Both the position numbers and the translations under genes were made by a program. A DNA stretch of 64,000 nucleotides from Methanococcus voltae (GTDB lineage: Archaea; AGJL01; Methanococci; Methanococcales; Methanococcaceae). Numbering within the stretch: position 1 is the first letter of the stretch; every line of letters starts with the position of its first letter. The notes below the pieces were generated by a model. The model worked only from the letters and a program-made list of their open reading frames with translations. It was not told the origin of the DNA and searched no databases. The DNA is taken from contig NZ_JANUCR010000006.1 of assembly GCF_024807655.1 (NCBI RefSeq), positions 37,734 to 101,733 on the forward strand. The letters run 5' to 3'. This document shows, piece by piece, positions 1 to 8,396 of the stretch.

Positions 1-1782
1 CATATCTATTTTTCTATTTGATAAAAAATAATACCTAAATACTGAAGCCATTGTATATTCAAGAATCCATTTTGAAACATCATCTTGTAAGTAAAGTTTC
101 AAATGTTTTACAATCTTTTTAATATCGTCTTCTTCATATTTTTCATTAAATAGCTTAATAAAGTCCCTTTTGTAATGCAACATAGCTGTTTTACGTGGTA
201 GTTCCCATTCTGGTGGCAGTATTATTGTATCTTTATTATAATATCCCCATGCTTTAGTTACTTTCTTGCATTCGTCAACCTCAAACTTTTTGAGAATCCA
301 TTTGTAAATTAAATCGTATTCATAAAGATATTTTTGATGTCCACCATTTCCACTTTTTGCAACTTCAACAAAATCATAAAATGCGTAATCGTCAAAAATG
401 TCTATAAATTCCTTATTTATTTCCAACTCTTTCCCCTTCAGTACATCGTGCAAGTCAAAGAAGTGTTTATTAACTAATTTGGGTTTTGTAAAGTAAGCTA
501 ATGACCTTGTTCTTACTATTTCTTCACCATCGCTATTGGTTCTTCGTTCAGTTTCTTTATTAATATTGTAAATTCCTCTGAAGCATTCCATTTCTAACTT
601 ACCAACGTTTCCCAACATTAAAGCTTCTAACTCTTCAACACTCTTTTCTTCAGCATTTATTTTTTTAATATAATATGCTTTAAGAGGATTACCTTTTTTC
701 TTATTTGCTAACCAGCAAGAACTACATTCTTGTATTGGACAATTCATACAATTTGTTGGAGCTCGTCTACTATTGAACCACTCTTCTAAGCTTCTTAAGG
801 TCAATTCTTCATTAAAGTTATTTGAGTACTCTTTAAATATGCTTAAAGTCTTTGAAACATCTTCTCCCTCGTCTTGATTGAAGACCTTCATAAAGAAAGC
901 TCTTAAAAATAATTGTATATCTCGATTAGCTTCTCCTTTTTTTCTAAGTTCCAAAGCTTTTTTAACACAAGGTGGTACATAATCCCAGTTTATTTCCTCG
1001 ATAGATTTAAAATCCCTTTCTTCATAGTCTTCTTTTAAAACTTCATCTTTATAATTTGTATAATTCTTAAACTGATTAATAACAGCATTATAATCATATT
1101 TAACGTCGTTTATCTCTAAAACTCTTCCTTTTTTAGAAATATACTTTTTATTATCGCTGAATGGGATTCTTAAAACTCTTGCTAAATCATAAATGTTAGA
1201 ATCTCCATTTACAACTTTATTATTTTTATTGTCAAATTCAATGAGTTTTTTAAACTCTAATAATCCTTTTTCTCCTATTGGATAATCTAATAAATAATAT
1301 AATTGTATTCCATGACCTGTAAAAAAACTAAATGTTGGCTTCAGGGGTAAATTTAAACTTTTATAATAATCTTCAACTAACTTGTGAGCTTCCAAGTCAG
1401 TTATCTTAGTAATATCTTTTTCTAAAAACTTTTCATCTTTTTTAAGGTCTCCATAGCCTAAAACGTCTTTAAGTACATCAATATCTATAGGGATTATGGA
1501 TATATTATCAAATGTAGCGTCCTTAGTACCTTTATGTTCTTTTCTTAATCCAATACCATAATAAACACTCATTAGATTATTAAGTGTGATACTTTCCGCT
1601 AAAAACTTTGGTAATTCATTAGGATATTTAAAATATTTTTGAACTGGTTTACCATTGCTATTAAACGCTCTAAGCTCTATAAACTTATCTTCATCTATAT
1701 TTTTAGATGCTATATCAAATACAGACCTGAAGAATACATTAACTGTATTGCTTAATTCAATTTTTCTTTCTTTTTTACCCAT
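1..1782 (-). CDS. Primase-polymerase (archaeo-eukaryotic primase family) replication protein, cut by the left window edge
   Basis: I read an open frame of 594 codons from an ATG at 1782 to base 1 with no stop, so the C-terminus lies outside the window. Primase-polymerase signatures appear in order: an acidic pair in PIDIDV (residues 98-103), a TGHGIQLYY segment (155-163) in the place of the catalytic sxH motif, and DLARVLRIPFS (199-209) with the conserved Asp/Arg. A CxxC-x4-CxxC zinc-binding cluster follows (Cys345, 348, 353, 356). The last visible residues resemble the linker that precedes an SF3/D5-type helicase in viral and plasmid primases, so a helicase domain may continue outside (inference). 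It lies immediately downstream of the integrase on the same strand, fitting the replication gene of an integrated virus or plasmid. Confidence 0.75.
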   Translation of the reverse strand, partial: MGKKERKIELSNTVNVFFRSVFDIASKNIDEDKFIELRAFNSNGKPVQKYFKYPNELPKFLAESITLNNLMSVYYGIGLRKEHKGTKDATFDNISIIPIDIDVLKDVLGYGDLKKDEKFLEKDITKITDLEAHKLVEDYYKSLNLPLKPTFSFFTGHGIQLYYLLDYPIGEKGLLEFKKLIEFDNKNNKVVNGDSNIYDLARVLRIPFSDNKKYISKKGRVLEINDVKYDYNAVINQFKNYTNYKDEVLKEDYEERDFKSIEEINWDYVPPCVKKALELRKKGEANRDIQLFLRAFFMKVFNQDEGEDVSKTLSIFKEYSNNFNEELTLRSLEEWFNSRRAPTNCMNCPIQECSSCWLANKKKGNPLKAYYIKKINAEEKSVEELEALMLGNVGKLEMECFRGIYNINKETERRTNSDGEEIVRTRSLAYFTKPKLVNKHFFDLHDVLKGKELEINKEFIDIFDDYAFYDFVEVAKSGNGGHQKYLYEYDLIYKWILKKFEVDECKKVTKAWGYYNKDTIILPPEWELPRKTAMLHYKRDFIKLFNEKYEEDDIKKIVKHLKLYLQDDVSKWILEYTMASVFRYYFLSNRKIDM

Positions 1783-1789
1783 ATTACCC

Positions 1790-2743
1790 CTATAAGATAT
1801 TTTTTATATTATTTAAACTTTCATTTGTCCTTTCTCGATTGTGTGCATAAATCATTGTAGTTTCTACCCTATTATGTCCCATATATCTACTTACTTCATC
1901 TAAATTAACCCCTTTCGTTAGTAGATTTACACAACAACCGTGTCTTATGGAATGTAAAACAATTCTCCTATTTTTAGCAAGTTTACCTTCTGCTTTTAAT
2001 TCTTTCACACAAGCGTTAAAAACTCGATATATTGCATTTCTATTTATTTGCTCACCGTTAAGCTTCTGAAATAAGTAATCATTATCATTTTTATTTCTAT
2101 TCTTTGTAATAATATAGTTTAAAGCTTCTTTGGTATCATTTGCTAATATTACCCTTCTTTCGGTGTAGTTCTTGGATTTAGTTATTACAATTACTCCATT
2201 TTTACCATCGTAATCTTTTAATTTAGAATTTAAAATTTCTGAAACTCTGCAACCAGTATCCCATAAAGTTCTTAGAAGAACTGCATCTCTATCTTGGGTG
2301 TAATTATTTTTATTATAGAGTTTTTGGAATATTAAGTCCATATCTTGTGTAGTTACATAATCATAATGCTTTTTATCAAATTTTTTAAACCGTTTACGTT
2401 CTTTACACTCTGTTTCAAATTCTTCAAAGTTATCATAGTTCATAACCTTGTAGAACATCACTAAAAGGTTATAATACCTTATTTCTGTATTTTTAGCAAT
2501 TCTTCTTTCATTTGCTAAGTACATAAAGAACTTTCCAAAATCTAATTTTGTTAGATTTTCAGGTCTTCTTTTAATAATCGAGTTACAATAAGTAAGAAAT
2601 ACTTTTAGTTTAGTTACATCGATTTGAAGTGTACTTTTAGCAATACCGTCAAGTTCACGTTCATATTTGTATTTTTCAACGTATTCTTCAGCGTTGAAAC
2701 GTTCATCACTATTAAATGTAATTAGTCTTTTTACGTTTTTCAT
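1790..2743 (-). CDS. Tyrosine recombinase / integrase
   Basis: A 317-aa phage-type integrase. An N-terminal SAM-like core-binding domain occupies roughly residues 15-115. The C-terminal catalytic domain carries the first Arg in TGCRVSE, the HxxR box in LHSIRHG (His264, Arg267), a GHNRVETT segment and the nucleophile Tyr299 in TMIYAH. All expected catalytic residues except the usually variable Lys are visible, so it should be active. It lies just upstream of the primase gene (8 bases apart, same strand). This marks the left part of the window as an integrated element. No attachment site was identified. Confidence 0.9.
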   Translation of the reverse strand: MKNVKRLITFNSDERFNAEEYVEKYKYERELDGIAKSTLQIDVTKLKVFLTYCNSIIKRRPENLTKLDFGKFFMYLANERRIAKNTEIRYYNLLVMFYKVMNYDNFEEFETECKERKRFKKFDKKHYDYVTTQDMDLIFQKLYNKNNYTQDRDAVLLRTLWDTGCRVSEILNSKLKDYDGKNGVIVITKSKNYTERRVILANDTKEALNYIITKNRNKNDNDYLFQKLNGEQINRNAIYRVFNACVKELKAEGKLAKNRRIVLHSIRHGCCVNLLTKGVNLDEVSRYMGHNRVETTMIYAHNRERTNESLNNIKNIL

Positions 2744-2774
2744 AACTATCTCCCAAGTAAAAAGTAAAATTAAA

Positions 2775-3224
2775 TTATTCTTTAAACATTATTTCAGCAT
2801 CAAACTCTTCATTTAACCGTTTACAACAAAAGTGGAAACCTTTCAAGGTTTCAAAAGGAATCGTTTGACAGAATTGAACCTCTGGACAAGACATATAGAC
2901 CTTAGCTTCATTTGTAAATATATCTACAAATAAAACGGAATCATTTACTCGCCCGATTAAAGTTTTTATACCTTCAATCGCATTATCAATAACAAACTTA
3001 TCTTTTCTAAAGCTAAAAGCGTTAAACTCTTCTTTTTTAACTTTTTTCAATAAAACTTTCTTACCATACTGTGTTTTATAGAACTGCTCTATTGATTCTT
3101 TATGTTCACTAAATAATTTGTTAAACTCTTTATTTTCATGATTAACCGATTCCCAATGTGCTTTATGTGAATCGTATTCTTCTCCATTTTCTCCCTGCAT
3201 TATGTAGTATTCAACAGCTTCCAT
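2775..3224 (-). CDS. Hypothetical protein, 149 aa
   Basis: Not recognised. The protein is acidic and lysine-rich, with a helical N-terminal half and a strand-rich C-terminal half. It contains Cys residues in SCPEVQFC and FHFCCKR, but they do not form a clear zinc motif. No signal peptide or membrane segment is visible. It sits in the minus-strand gene run of the integrated element, 31 bases upstream of the integrase, with a purine-rich ribosome site (GGTGGGGG-like) before the ATG. Function unknown; accessory gene of the element by position. Confidence 0.6.
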   Translation of the reverse strand: MEAVEYYIMQGENGEEYDSHKAHWESVNHENKEFNKLFSEHKESIEQFYKTQYGKKVLLKKVKKEEFNAFSFRKDKFVIDNAIEGIKTLIGRVNDSVLFVDIFTNEAKVYMSCPEVQFCQTIPFETLKGFHFCCKRLNEEFDAEIMFKE

Positions 3225-3244
3225 AGTTCCCCCACCTTAAAAAG

Positions 3245-3526
3245 TTATTTCCAACTAATAATATACAACCAGTCATTTTTAGAAGTTTTAAAAGCAGTTA
3301 CATCTGTAACATACCTTTTAAAGCTCTCACCAGTTTCTTTGTTAATTATCTTAATTTTTAACTTATCATCGTAATAATCTCCGTTCATAAATCCAAGTAA
3401 GACATCTAACTTATATTCATCTCCCATACCTGCAATGAACTCCCTAACAGTATTATTTTTAATACCTGATTTCTCTTTTTCATAGTTTTCAGGAGTTGAT
3501 TTAAATTCTATTTCTTTAATAATCAT
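3245..3526 (-). CDS. Small ASCH/DUF3850-like (PUA-fold) protein
   Basis: A 93-aa protein. The pattern at the N-terminus (IEFKSTPENYEKEKSGIKN, then NTVRE) and the C-terminal beta-rich segment (VTDVTAFKTSKNDWLYI) resemble the small ASCH/DUF3850 RNA-binding-like proteins common in phages. There a Tyr/Phe-x-x-Ile/Glu-Lys-Ser-Gly segment is followed by an ExR-type motif. The family assignment is from pattern recall, not a search. Its start overlaps the end of the upstream gene (3516-3526), indicating co-transcription. Confidence 0.5.
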   Translation of the reverse strand: MIIKEIEFKSTPENYEKEKSGIKNNTVREFIAGMGDEYKLDVLLGFMNGDYYDDKLKIKIINKETGESFKRYVTDVTAFKTSKNDWLYIISWK

Positions 3527-3764
3527 TTTCTCGCTCTTTCCTTTCTTTTTCTATAAATTTTTGACGAATTTGATAAAGTTCATATGATATACTATCGGTA
3601 TTTTGATTACTTTCTTCAACGGCTTTTGTTAATTTAGATACTTCCAAAGCAATTAATGCAAATCCGTTTTGAACTACATTACATAAATCATCATTGTTCA
3701 TTATCTTTTTATCAGAGATTGCGTCCTGATATTCTTTATATTTCCCATAATCTTCTCCATTCAT
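3516..3764 (-). CDS. Hypothetical protein, 82 aa
   Basis: Not recognised. A small charged, mostly helical protein; the segment DDLCNVVQNGFALIALEVSKL looks like an amphipathic helix, with a Lys/Glu-rich tail that could be coiled-coil. The longest frame opens at 3797, but I chose the internal ATG at 3764. A strong GGGTGGGA ribosome site stands just before it, and this choice removes the overlap with the upstream gene. It belongs to the tightly packed minus-strand operon of the integrated element. Confidence 0.5.
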   Translation of the reverse strand: MNGEDYGKYKEYQDAISDKKIMNNDDLCNVVQNGFALIALEVSKLTKAVEESNQNTDSISYELYQIRQKFIEKERKERENDY

Positions 3765-3777
3765 ATTCCCACCCATT

Positions 3778-3987
3778 TTATAATTCAAGAAGGTCATACC
3801 CTTCTAAGTCAATAGCTCTTATATTTCTTGGTTCGTCCCACTCATCCCATCCTACAATGTCTAAAACGTCCATTTTTGTAATTTCTTCGTCTTCAATTGT
3901 AGCTTCAACGTTTGCAACGATTCCGCAATCAAACATAAAACCTTCAATTCGATAAGTTCCATCAGGTAATATGGTTTTATAAATCAT
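3778..3987 (-). CDS. Hypothetical acidic protein, 69 aa
   Basis: Not recognised. A 69-residue acidic protein rich in Asp and Glu, with probable beta strands at both ends. Its start overlaps the stop of the 112-aa gene upstream by 4 bases, the classical sign of translational coupling. No domain motif is visible; very acidic small proteins of mobile elements are sometimes inhibitors or DNA mimics, but nothing here proves it. Confidence 0.5.
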   Translation of the reverse strand: MIYKTILPDGTYRIEGFMFDCGIVANVEATIEDEEITKMDVLDIVGWDEWDEPRNIRAIDLEGYDLLEL

Positions 3988-4322
3988 TTTTCCACTTCCA
4001 AATACATATACTTAAATAATGTATTTTTCAGTTTTTCCAAGATTGATAATTGTCTTTTTAAGCTTCTATTGTTTCCTGTAAAGTATAACCAGTACGTAAA
4101 AGATTTTTCAATTTGATTTGCTCTTTTTATGTTATACTTGGATATTTCTTCATCCGCCCTATTTTCGTTGTCTCTTATAACATAATTTTTAACATCTTTT
4201 AAATCCATTCTCGATACAACTGCATCTTCTATTTCAGATAGAATACATTTCCATTGTTTTAAACTCCTTTTGGATTTAAAAAAATGTGATTTAGTGCCCC
4301 TACTCACTTTAAATCTTGCCAT
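3984..4322 (-). CDS. Hypothetical basic protein, 112 aa
   Basis: Not recognised. The N-terminus is strongly basic (ARFKVSRGTKSHFFKSKRSLK), the rest is helical with many Lys/Glu, consistent with a small nucleic-acid-binding protein (inference). It overlaps the next gene downstream by 4 bases. It belongs to the minus-strand accessory operon of the integrated element. Confidence 0.5.
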   Translation of the reverse strand: MARFKVSRGTKSHFFKSKRSLKQWKCILSEIEDAVVSRMDLKDVKNYVIRDNENRADEEISKYNIKRANQIEKSFTYWLYFTGNNRSLKRQLSILEKLKNTLFKYMYLEVEK

Positions 4323-4348
4323 ATTCCCACTCTTTTATTTTTTTAATT

Positions 4349-4510
4349 TTAAATTTTAAAATGTTTATTGTATTGCTTTAAAAACTCTTCAATCTCTTCT
4401 TCATCTTCAACTAATATAATTAAAGCAAGTTTGCCCAAATATCTTTTAGATATATTGAGTTTAGCCCCAGAACCGTAAGGTTTTACCAACCTCTCTTTTA
4501 ATAATATCAT
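4349..4510 (-). CDS. Small AbrB-like (DUF2080-type) protein, 53 aa
   Basis: I read a 53-aa frame beginning MILLKERLVKPYGSGAKLNI. The segment KPYGSGAKLNISKRYLGK followed by a hydrophobic strand is the pattern of the short AbrB/SpoVT-fold proteins called DUF2080, abundant beside archaeal mobile elements (typically a PxGNSA-type motif followed by P/SKxxLGK). The start codon shares one base with the stop of the upstream paralogue (TAATG), so the two are probably translated together. A likely DNA-binding dimer or antitoxin-like regulator; the role is inference. Confidence 0.55.
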   Translation of the reverse strand: MILLKERLVKPYGSGAKLNISKRYLGKLALIILVEDEEEIEEFLKQYNKHFKI

Positions 4511-4695
4511 TATTCCTCCTCTTCTTCTACCAAAACAGATATTATTTTTTCTTTGATACTTTCATTGTCGGGTAATATTATTAATACGGCTTCTTTACCC
4601 AATTCCCCTTTAGGTAATGAAAATCTCGCTGAATTACCGTGTGGGGAAATAATGCCCCAGTATACGCCAGTATCGAGTTTAGCAGTATTTGCCAT
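4510..4695 (-). CDS. Small AbrB-like (DUF2080-type) protein, 61 aa
   Basis: A 61-aa paralogue of the next gene. It contains PHGNSARFSLPKGELGKEAV, the characteristic GNSA...P-K-x-x-LGK motif of DUF2080/AbrB-like proteins, and ends in a run of Glu. First gene of the minus-strand operon of the integrated element. It faces the winged-helix regulator across a 173-bp divergent promoter region that holds an inverted repeat (4728-4749). Probably a swapped-hairpin DNA-binding dimer; regulatory role is inferred. Confidence 0.6.
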   Translation of the reverse strand: MANTAKLDTGVYWGIISPHGNSARFSLPKGELGKEAVLIILPDNESIKEKIISVLVEEEEE

Positions 4696-4727
4696 AAGCC
4701 ACCCCTACTATTATATTATATATTCCA

Positions 4728-4749
4728 ATATAGGTTTAAGTCCCTATAT
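4728..4749. promoter_or_regulatory. Inverted repeat, candidate operator between divergent genes
   Basis: ATATAGG and CCTATAT face each other across 8 bases, between the 61-aa AbrB-like gene (minus) and the winged-helix gene (plus). TATA-like stretches lie on both sides. A natural candidate site for one of the two encoded regulators; seen by eye only. Confidence 0.4.
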
Positions 4750-4868
4750 AGATGTATAATTTAACAAGTATATAAAGTTTTTGGATAATATGCCCATATA
4801 TAAAAATAACCCTATAATAGTTAATATATCACATATTCATATATTATGCCATATAGCAAAGGGATATT

Positions 4869-5264
4869 ATGATTGTAGATTTGATAAAAAAAAGACACGT
4901 GGATAGAATTTTAAAAACATTGAATAATAATGAACTTTATTTTGGACAGCTAAAAAATGAATTAAATGTTGATGCAGGTTCGTTAAATAAGTTATTAAGA
5001 GAAATGTGCGACGAAGGAGTTGTAAAAAAGCGTATTGAAGAGAAAACAAAATCTAATAAATTATCCAAGGTCTATTATTCTTTAACAGATTTGGGTACTG
5101 AACTTTTAGAAAAATATTTAGCCATTGAAAATCTTGATTTAAAAAATTTAAATTCTAATCTTGAGGATAATAAAAATATAGTCGATAATTCTAAAAATAC
5201 TATCATAAATAATTCAGGAATAGTTTCAGGTAGTCATTCCACTAATATTAATATAAAAAAATGA
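4869..5264 (+). CDS. Winged helix-turn-helix transcriptional regulator
   Basis: A 131-aa protein. Residues 1-85 look like a winged-helix domain of the PadR/HxlR or ArsR kind: helices around KKRHVDRILKTLNNNELYF and FGQLKNELNVDAGSLNKLLREM, then a wing VVKKRIEEKTKSNKLSKVYYSLT. The C-terminal 45 residues are Asn-rich and probably disordered. It begins just after GGGATATT and faces the minus-strand operon across a region with an inverted repeat. Likely the master regulator of the integrated element, by position. Confidence 0.7.
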   Translation: MIVDLIKKRHVDRILKTLNNNELYFGQLKNELNVDAGSLNKLLREMCDEGVVKKRIEEKTKSNKLSKVYYSLTDLGTELLEKYLAIENLDLKNLNSNLEDNKNIVDNSKNTIINNSGIVSGSHSTNINIKK

Positions 5265-5458
5265 GAAAGTCTATTTTATAGAAGTCATTATTAATTTTAA
5301 TTTTTAACTTTTTTTTCGATTTTTTAAATAATTATACAAATATATATGTTTTAAGGACTCTAATTTGTAATATTTAACTCTTTTTATTAGGTTTATTTCA
5401 AAATCCATATATATAGATATATATACATATTTATTATTTAGTAAAAATGAGGGGTAAA

Positions 5459-5635
5459 ATGGCAAAAGCTAAGAAAACTACAACTAAAAAGACTACAAAG
5501 AAAACCACTAAAAGACCTGAAACTCTATCAGAGTTTATAACTGGTAAACCTTCCAAAGGTCCTAAAACTATTCAAGGTGCTATGAATAAAATAATAACGG
5601 GCGATGGAAGGAAAAAACCAAAAGGATTTTTATAA
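5459..5635 (+). CDS. Small lysine/threonine-rich basic protein, 58 aa
   Basis: The frame opens at 5447, but the ATG at 5459 has GAGGGGT directly before it and is the better start. The N-terminus is a Lys/Thr repeat tail (AKAKKTTTKKTTKKTTK) like those of histone H1 or viral DNA-condensing proteins; the rest is short with SEFITGKPSKGPK. A DNA-binding or packaging role is an inference from composition. The next gene begins directly after its stop. Confidence 0.55.
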   Translation: MAKAKKTTTKKTTKKTTKRPETLSEFITGKPSKGPKTIQGAMNKIITGDGRKKPKGFL

Positions 5636-5644
5636 GTGAGTGTT

Positions 5645-6070
5645 ATGTATGGATATTATGATAAAGTTTACAGAGAAATAAGGAATTGGAAACCGTCTAA
5701 AAGATATAAATCTGAAAAAGGTTACCAAGAAGATTTGTTTAAGCATTTAAAAAAGAATTTAAACAACGGTCCTTTTACCTTGGGAAATACTTCTGTAAGA
5801 ATGGAAGCAGGCAGGAACTTATGTGACATAGTGGTTGAAAAAAACATAGGTATAGAATTAAAAAAGGACTTAACCACCAAAGCTAAGGTCGATAGATTAC
5901 TTGGTCAAGTTAATAGATACTTAGAGGAGTATCAGGAGGGGGTTATAATAGTTCTTGTAGGCAATACTAGCGAATCAAAGTTAGAAGATTTAAAATATGC
6001 TTTAAGACCTTTAACCACTTCGGGGTATGGATTCCCTAAATCTTTAAAGGTAGTGGCAGTACGCAACTAA
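5645..6070 (+). CDS. PD-(D/E)XK nuclease-like protein, 141 aa
   Basis: A frame opens with GTG at 5636, but I favour the ATG at 5645, which has GTGAG as a ribosome site. The core reads CDIVVEKNIGIELKKDL: Asp61 on one strand and Glu71-x-Lys73 on the next, the standard metal-binding set of PD-(D/E)XK nucleases. Glu29 in YQEDLFKHL could be the helical acidic residue. The closing strand VIIVLVGNT fits the fold. Short length suggests a stand-alone restriction- or Holliday-type nuclease of the mobile element. Substrate unknown. Confidence 0.6.
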   Translation: MYGYYDKVYREIRNWKPSKRYKSEKGYQEDLFKHLKKNLNNGPFTLGNTSVRMEAGRNLCDIVVEKNIGIELKKDLTTKAKVDRLLGQVNRYLEEYQEGVIIVLVGNTSESKLEDLKYALRPLTTSGYGFPKSLKVVAVRN

Positions 6071-6308
6071 CAGTTAAATAACTTGATAAATAACTAAACT
6101 TATAAAAATAACAATACTTTTTTATCTTTATTTCATTCTAGTTTTTATATTCAATTATATTATTGATATTAATTAAATATAAGACTATTTTATATGACTA
6201 AGTTTAATAATTATACATATTATTATATGTTAGTATATATTGTTATAAAATTATTATAAAATTATTATAAAATTTTAATTTAGTGTATATTTAATTTTAG
6301 GTGTAAAA

Positions 6309-8396
6309 ATGAATGGTTTTAATGATAAGGTAAATTTCATATGGAAAATAGCGGAGTTATTAAGGGGGGCTTATAAACCTGAGAAATATGGGGATGTTAT
6401 ATTACCAATGGCTGTTTTAAGGAGATTTGATTGTTTACTTGCAGATAAAAAAGAATCAGTTTTAGAAAGGGCTAAAGAAACAGATGTAGAAGCCATTTTA
6501 AACAATGTTGCAGGGTACGAATTTTCAAATAAATCAAAATTTGATTTTGAAAAACTTAAAAATGATTCTGATAACATAGAAACTAATTTTAAAGATTATA
6601 TAAAAGGTTTTTCTTCAAATATTAGAACTATTATAGATAAATTTGAGTTTGATAAGGAGATAAAAAAATTAGAAGAAAATAATTTATTATATTTGGTTGT
6701 TAAGGAATTTAACAGTATTGATTTACACCCTAATGTGGTTAGTAATGTCGAAATGGGTTACATCTTTGAGGAATTAATAAGAAGATTTTCAGAAAATGCA
6801 GAAGCTGGTGACCACTATACGCCAAGAGAAGTTATTGAGTTAATGGTTAACTTAATATTTAATGGTTTAGAGGATGAAATAAGGGAAGAAGGTCGTATAT
6901 TTACAGTTGGGGACTTTGCGTGTGGTACTGGCGGTATGCTTTCAGTAGCTACAAATTATATTAAAAAATTAAACCCCGGTGCAACTGTTGAATTATTCGG
7001 GCAAGAGCTTAATAATCAATCTTATGCGGTTTGCTGTTCAGATATGTTAATTAAAGGTCAAAGTGCGGGTAACATTGCATTTGGTAACTCACTCACCGCG
7101 GACAAACATGTTAATAGGGATGTACAATTTGCGCTTATGAATCCTCCTTTTGGTGTTGACTGGAAAAAAGATAAAGATGCAATAGACGAAGAAGCTAAAA
7201 AGGAATTTAATGGACGTTTTGGGGCAGGTTTACCGAGAACTTCTGATGGTTCATTATTATTTTTGCAACATATGGTTTCAAAAATGAGGCACGATGAAAA
7301 AGGTTCAAGAATGGCAATAATCTTTAACGGTTCACCGTTGTTCACGGGTGATGCAGGGTCGGGAGAATCAGAGATAAGGCGATGGATTATCGAGAATGAT
7401 TTATTAGAGGGTATTATAGCACTTCCGACGGATTTATTCTATAACACAGGTATTGCCACGTACATATGGATTATTACAAACCGTAAAAACGATAACATTT
7501 TAAATGGACCGGTAAGAAGTGGGAAAATTCAATTGATTGATGCTACAAACTTTTATCATAAAATGAGAAAATCATTAGGTTCTAAAAGAAATAAAATAAG
7601 CGATTCCGATATTACGGAGATAACAAGACTTTACGGAGAATTTAAAGAAAATGAATATTGTAAAATTTTTGATAATAAAGACTTTGGATATTTAAAAGTT
7701 ACAATTGAAAGACCTTTAAAATTAAATTTCCAAATTTCAGAAGAGAGAATTGAAAATATTTATTCGGAATCTGCGTTTTCTAAATTATACGACGAGGATA
7801 AAGTCGAAGAATTGGAATTAAAGAAACAGAAACAAATTATTAAAGCAAAAGAAAATACAGAATTGGAAAAACAGTATGTTGGGAAATCAATTCAAGATAA
7901 TATTATCGATGTATTAAAAAATAATATTGATGAGAAAATCTATAAAAATAGGGAAGAATTTGACAAGGAATTAAGTAAAAAATTAAAAAGATTGGATTTA
8001 AGTAAGCCTGTGTATAAAGCGGTTTTAATGGGACTTTCTGAAAGGGATGAAACTGCAGATTACTGTTATAAAGGTAAAAGCAAGGAGGCAGATTCAGATT
8101 TAAGAGACACTGAAATGATACCTTTATCTATGGATGTGGAAGAATACAATAAAAAAGACTCTTCAAAGCACATTGCAAAGGAAAAGGAAAACATTTTAAA
8201 CTACTTAGAGGCGGAAGTAAAACCACACGTTAACGAATACTGGATAGACGATAAAAAAACTAAAATAGGTTATGAAATTCCATTTACAAGACATTTCTAT
8301 AAATTTGAAGAATTACGACCATTTGCGGAAATTATGAAAGAAGTTGAAGAGCTTGAAACTGAAATTCAAACTGATGTTAAAAAGGTGTTTGAATAA
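6309..8396 (+). CDS. hsdM: Type I restriction-modification DNA methyltransferase (M subunit)
   Basis: Adenine-N6 methyltransferase subunit of a type I system. The N-terminal HsdM helical domain (about 1-150) is followed by the SAM-binding motif DFACGTGG (202-209) and the catalytic NPPF (278-281). The C-terminal 200 residues are charged and helical and probably contact HsdS and HsdR. At 695 aa it is longer than the usual 500-550. AGGTG precedes the start. The stop overlaps the hsdS start by one base (TAATG). Modifies the sequence chosen by HsdS and protects host DNA from HsdR. Confidence 0.95.
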   Translation: MNGFNDKVNFIWKIAELLRGAYKPEKYGDVILPMAVLRRFDCLLADKKESVLERAKETDVEAILNNVAGYEFSNKSKFDFEKLKNDSDNIETNFKDYIKGFSSNIRTIIDKFEFDKEIKKLEENNLLYLVVKEFNSIDLHPNVVSNVEMGYIFEELIRRFSENAEAGDHYTPREVIELMVNLIFNGLEDEIREEGRIFTVGDFACGTGGMLSVATNYIKKLNPGATVELFGQELNNQSYAVCCSDMLIKGQSAGNIAFGNSLTADKHVNRDVQFALMNPPFGVDWKKDKDAIDEEAKKEFNGRFGAGLPRTSDGSLLFLQHMVSKMRHDEKGSRMAIIFNGSPLFTGDAGSGESEIRRWIIENDLLEGIIALPTDLFYNTGIATYIWIITNRKNDNILNGPVRSGKIQLIDATNFYHKMRKSLGSKRNKISDSDITEITRLYGEFKENEYCKIFDNKDFGYLKVTIERPLKLNFQISEERIENIYSESAFSKLYDEDKVEELELKKQKQIIKAKENTELEKQYVGKSIQDNIIDVLKNNIDEKIYKNREEFDKELSKKLKRLDLSKPVYKAVLMGLSERDETADYCYKGKSKEADSDLRDTEMIPLSMDVEEYNKKDSSKHIAKEKENILNYLEAEVKPHVNEYWIDDKKTKIGYEIPFTRHFYKFEELRPFAEIMKEVEELETEIQTDVKKVFE

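Noticed and set aside
6240..6290. ATTATAAAATT tandem copies before hsdM as an iteron cluster
   Set aside because: Short low-complexity AT sequence, better explained as promoter-region composition.
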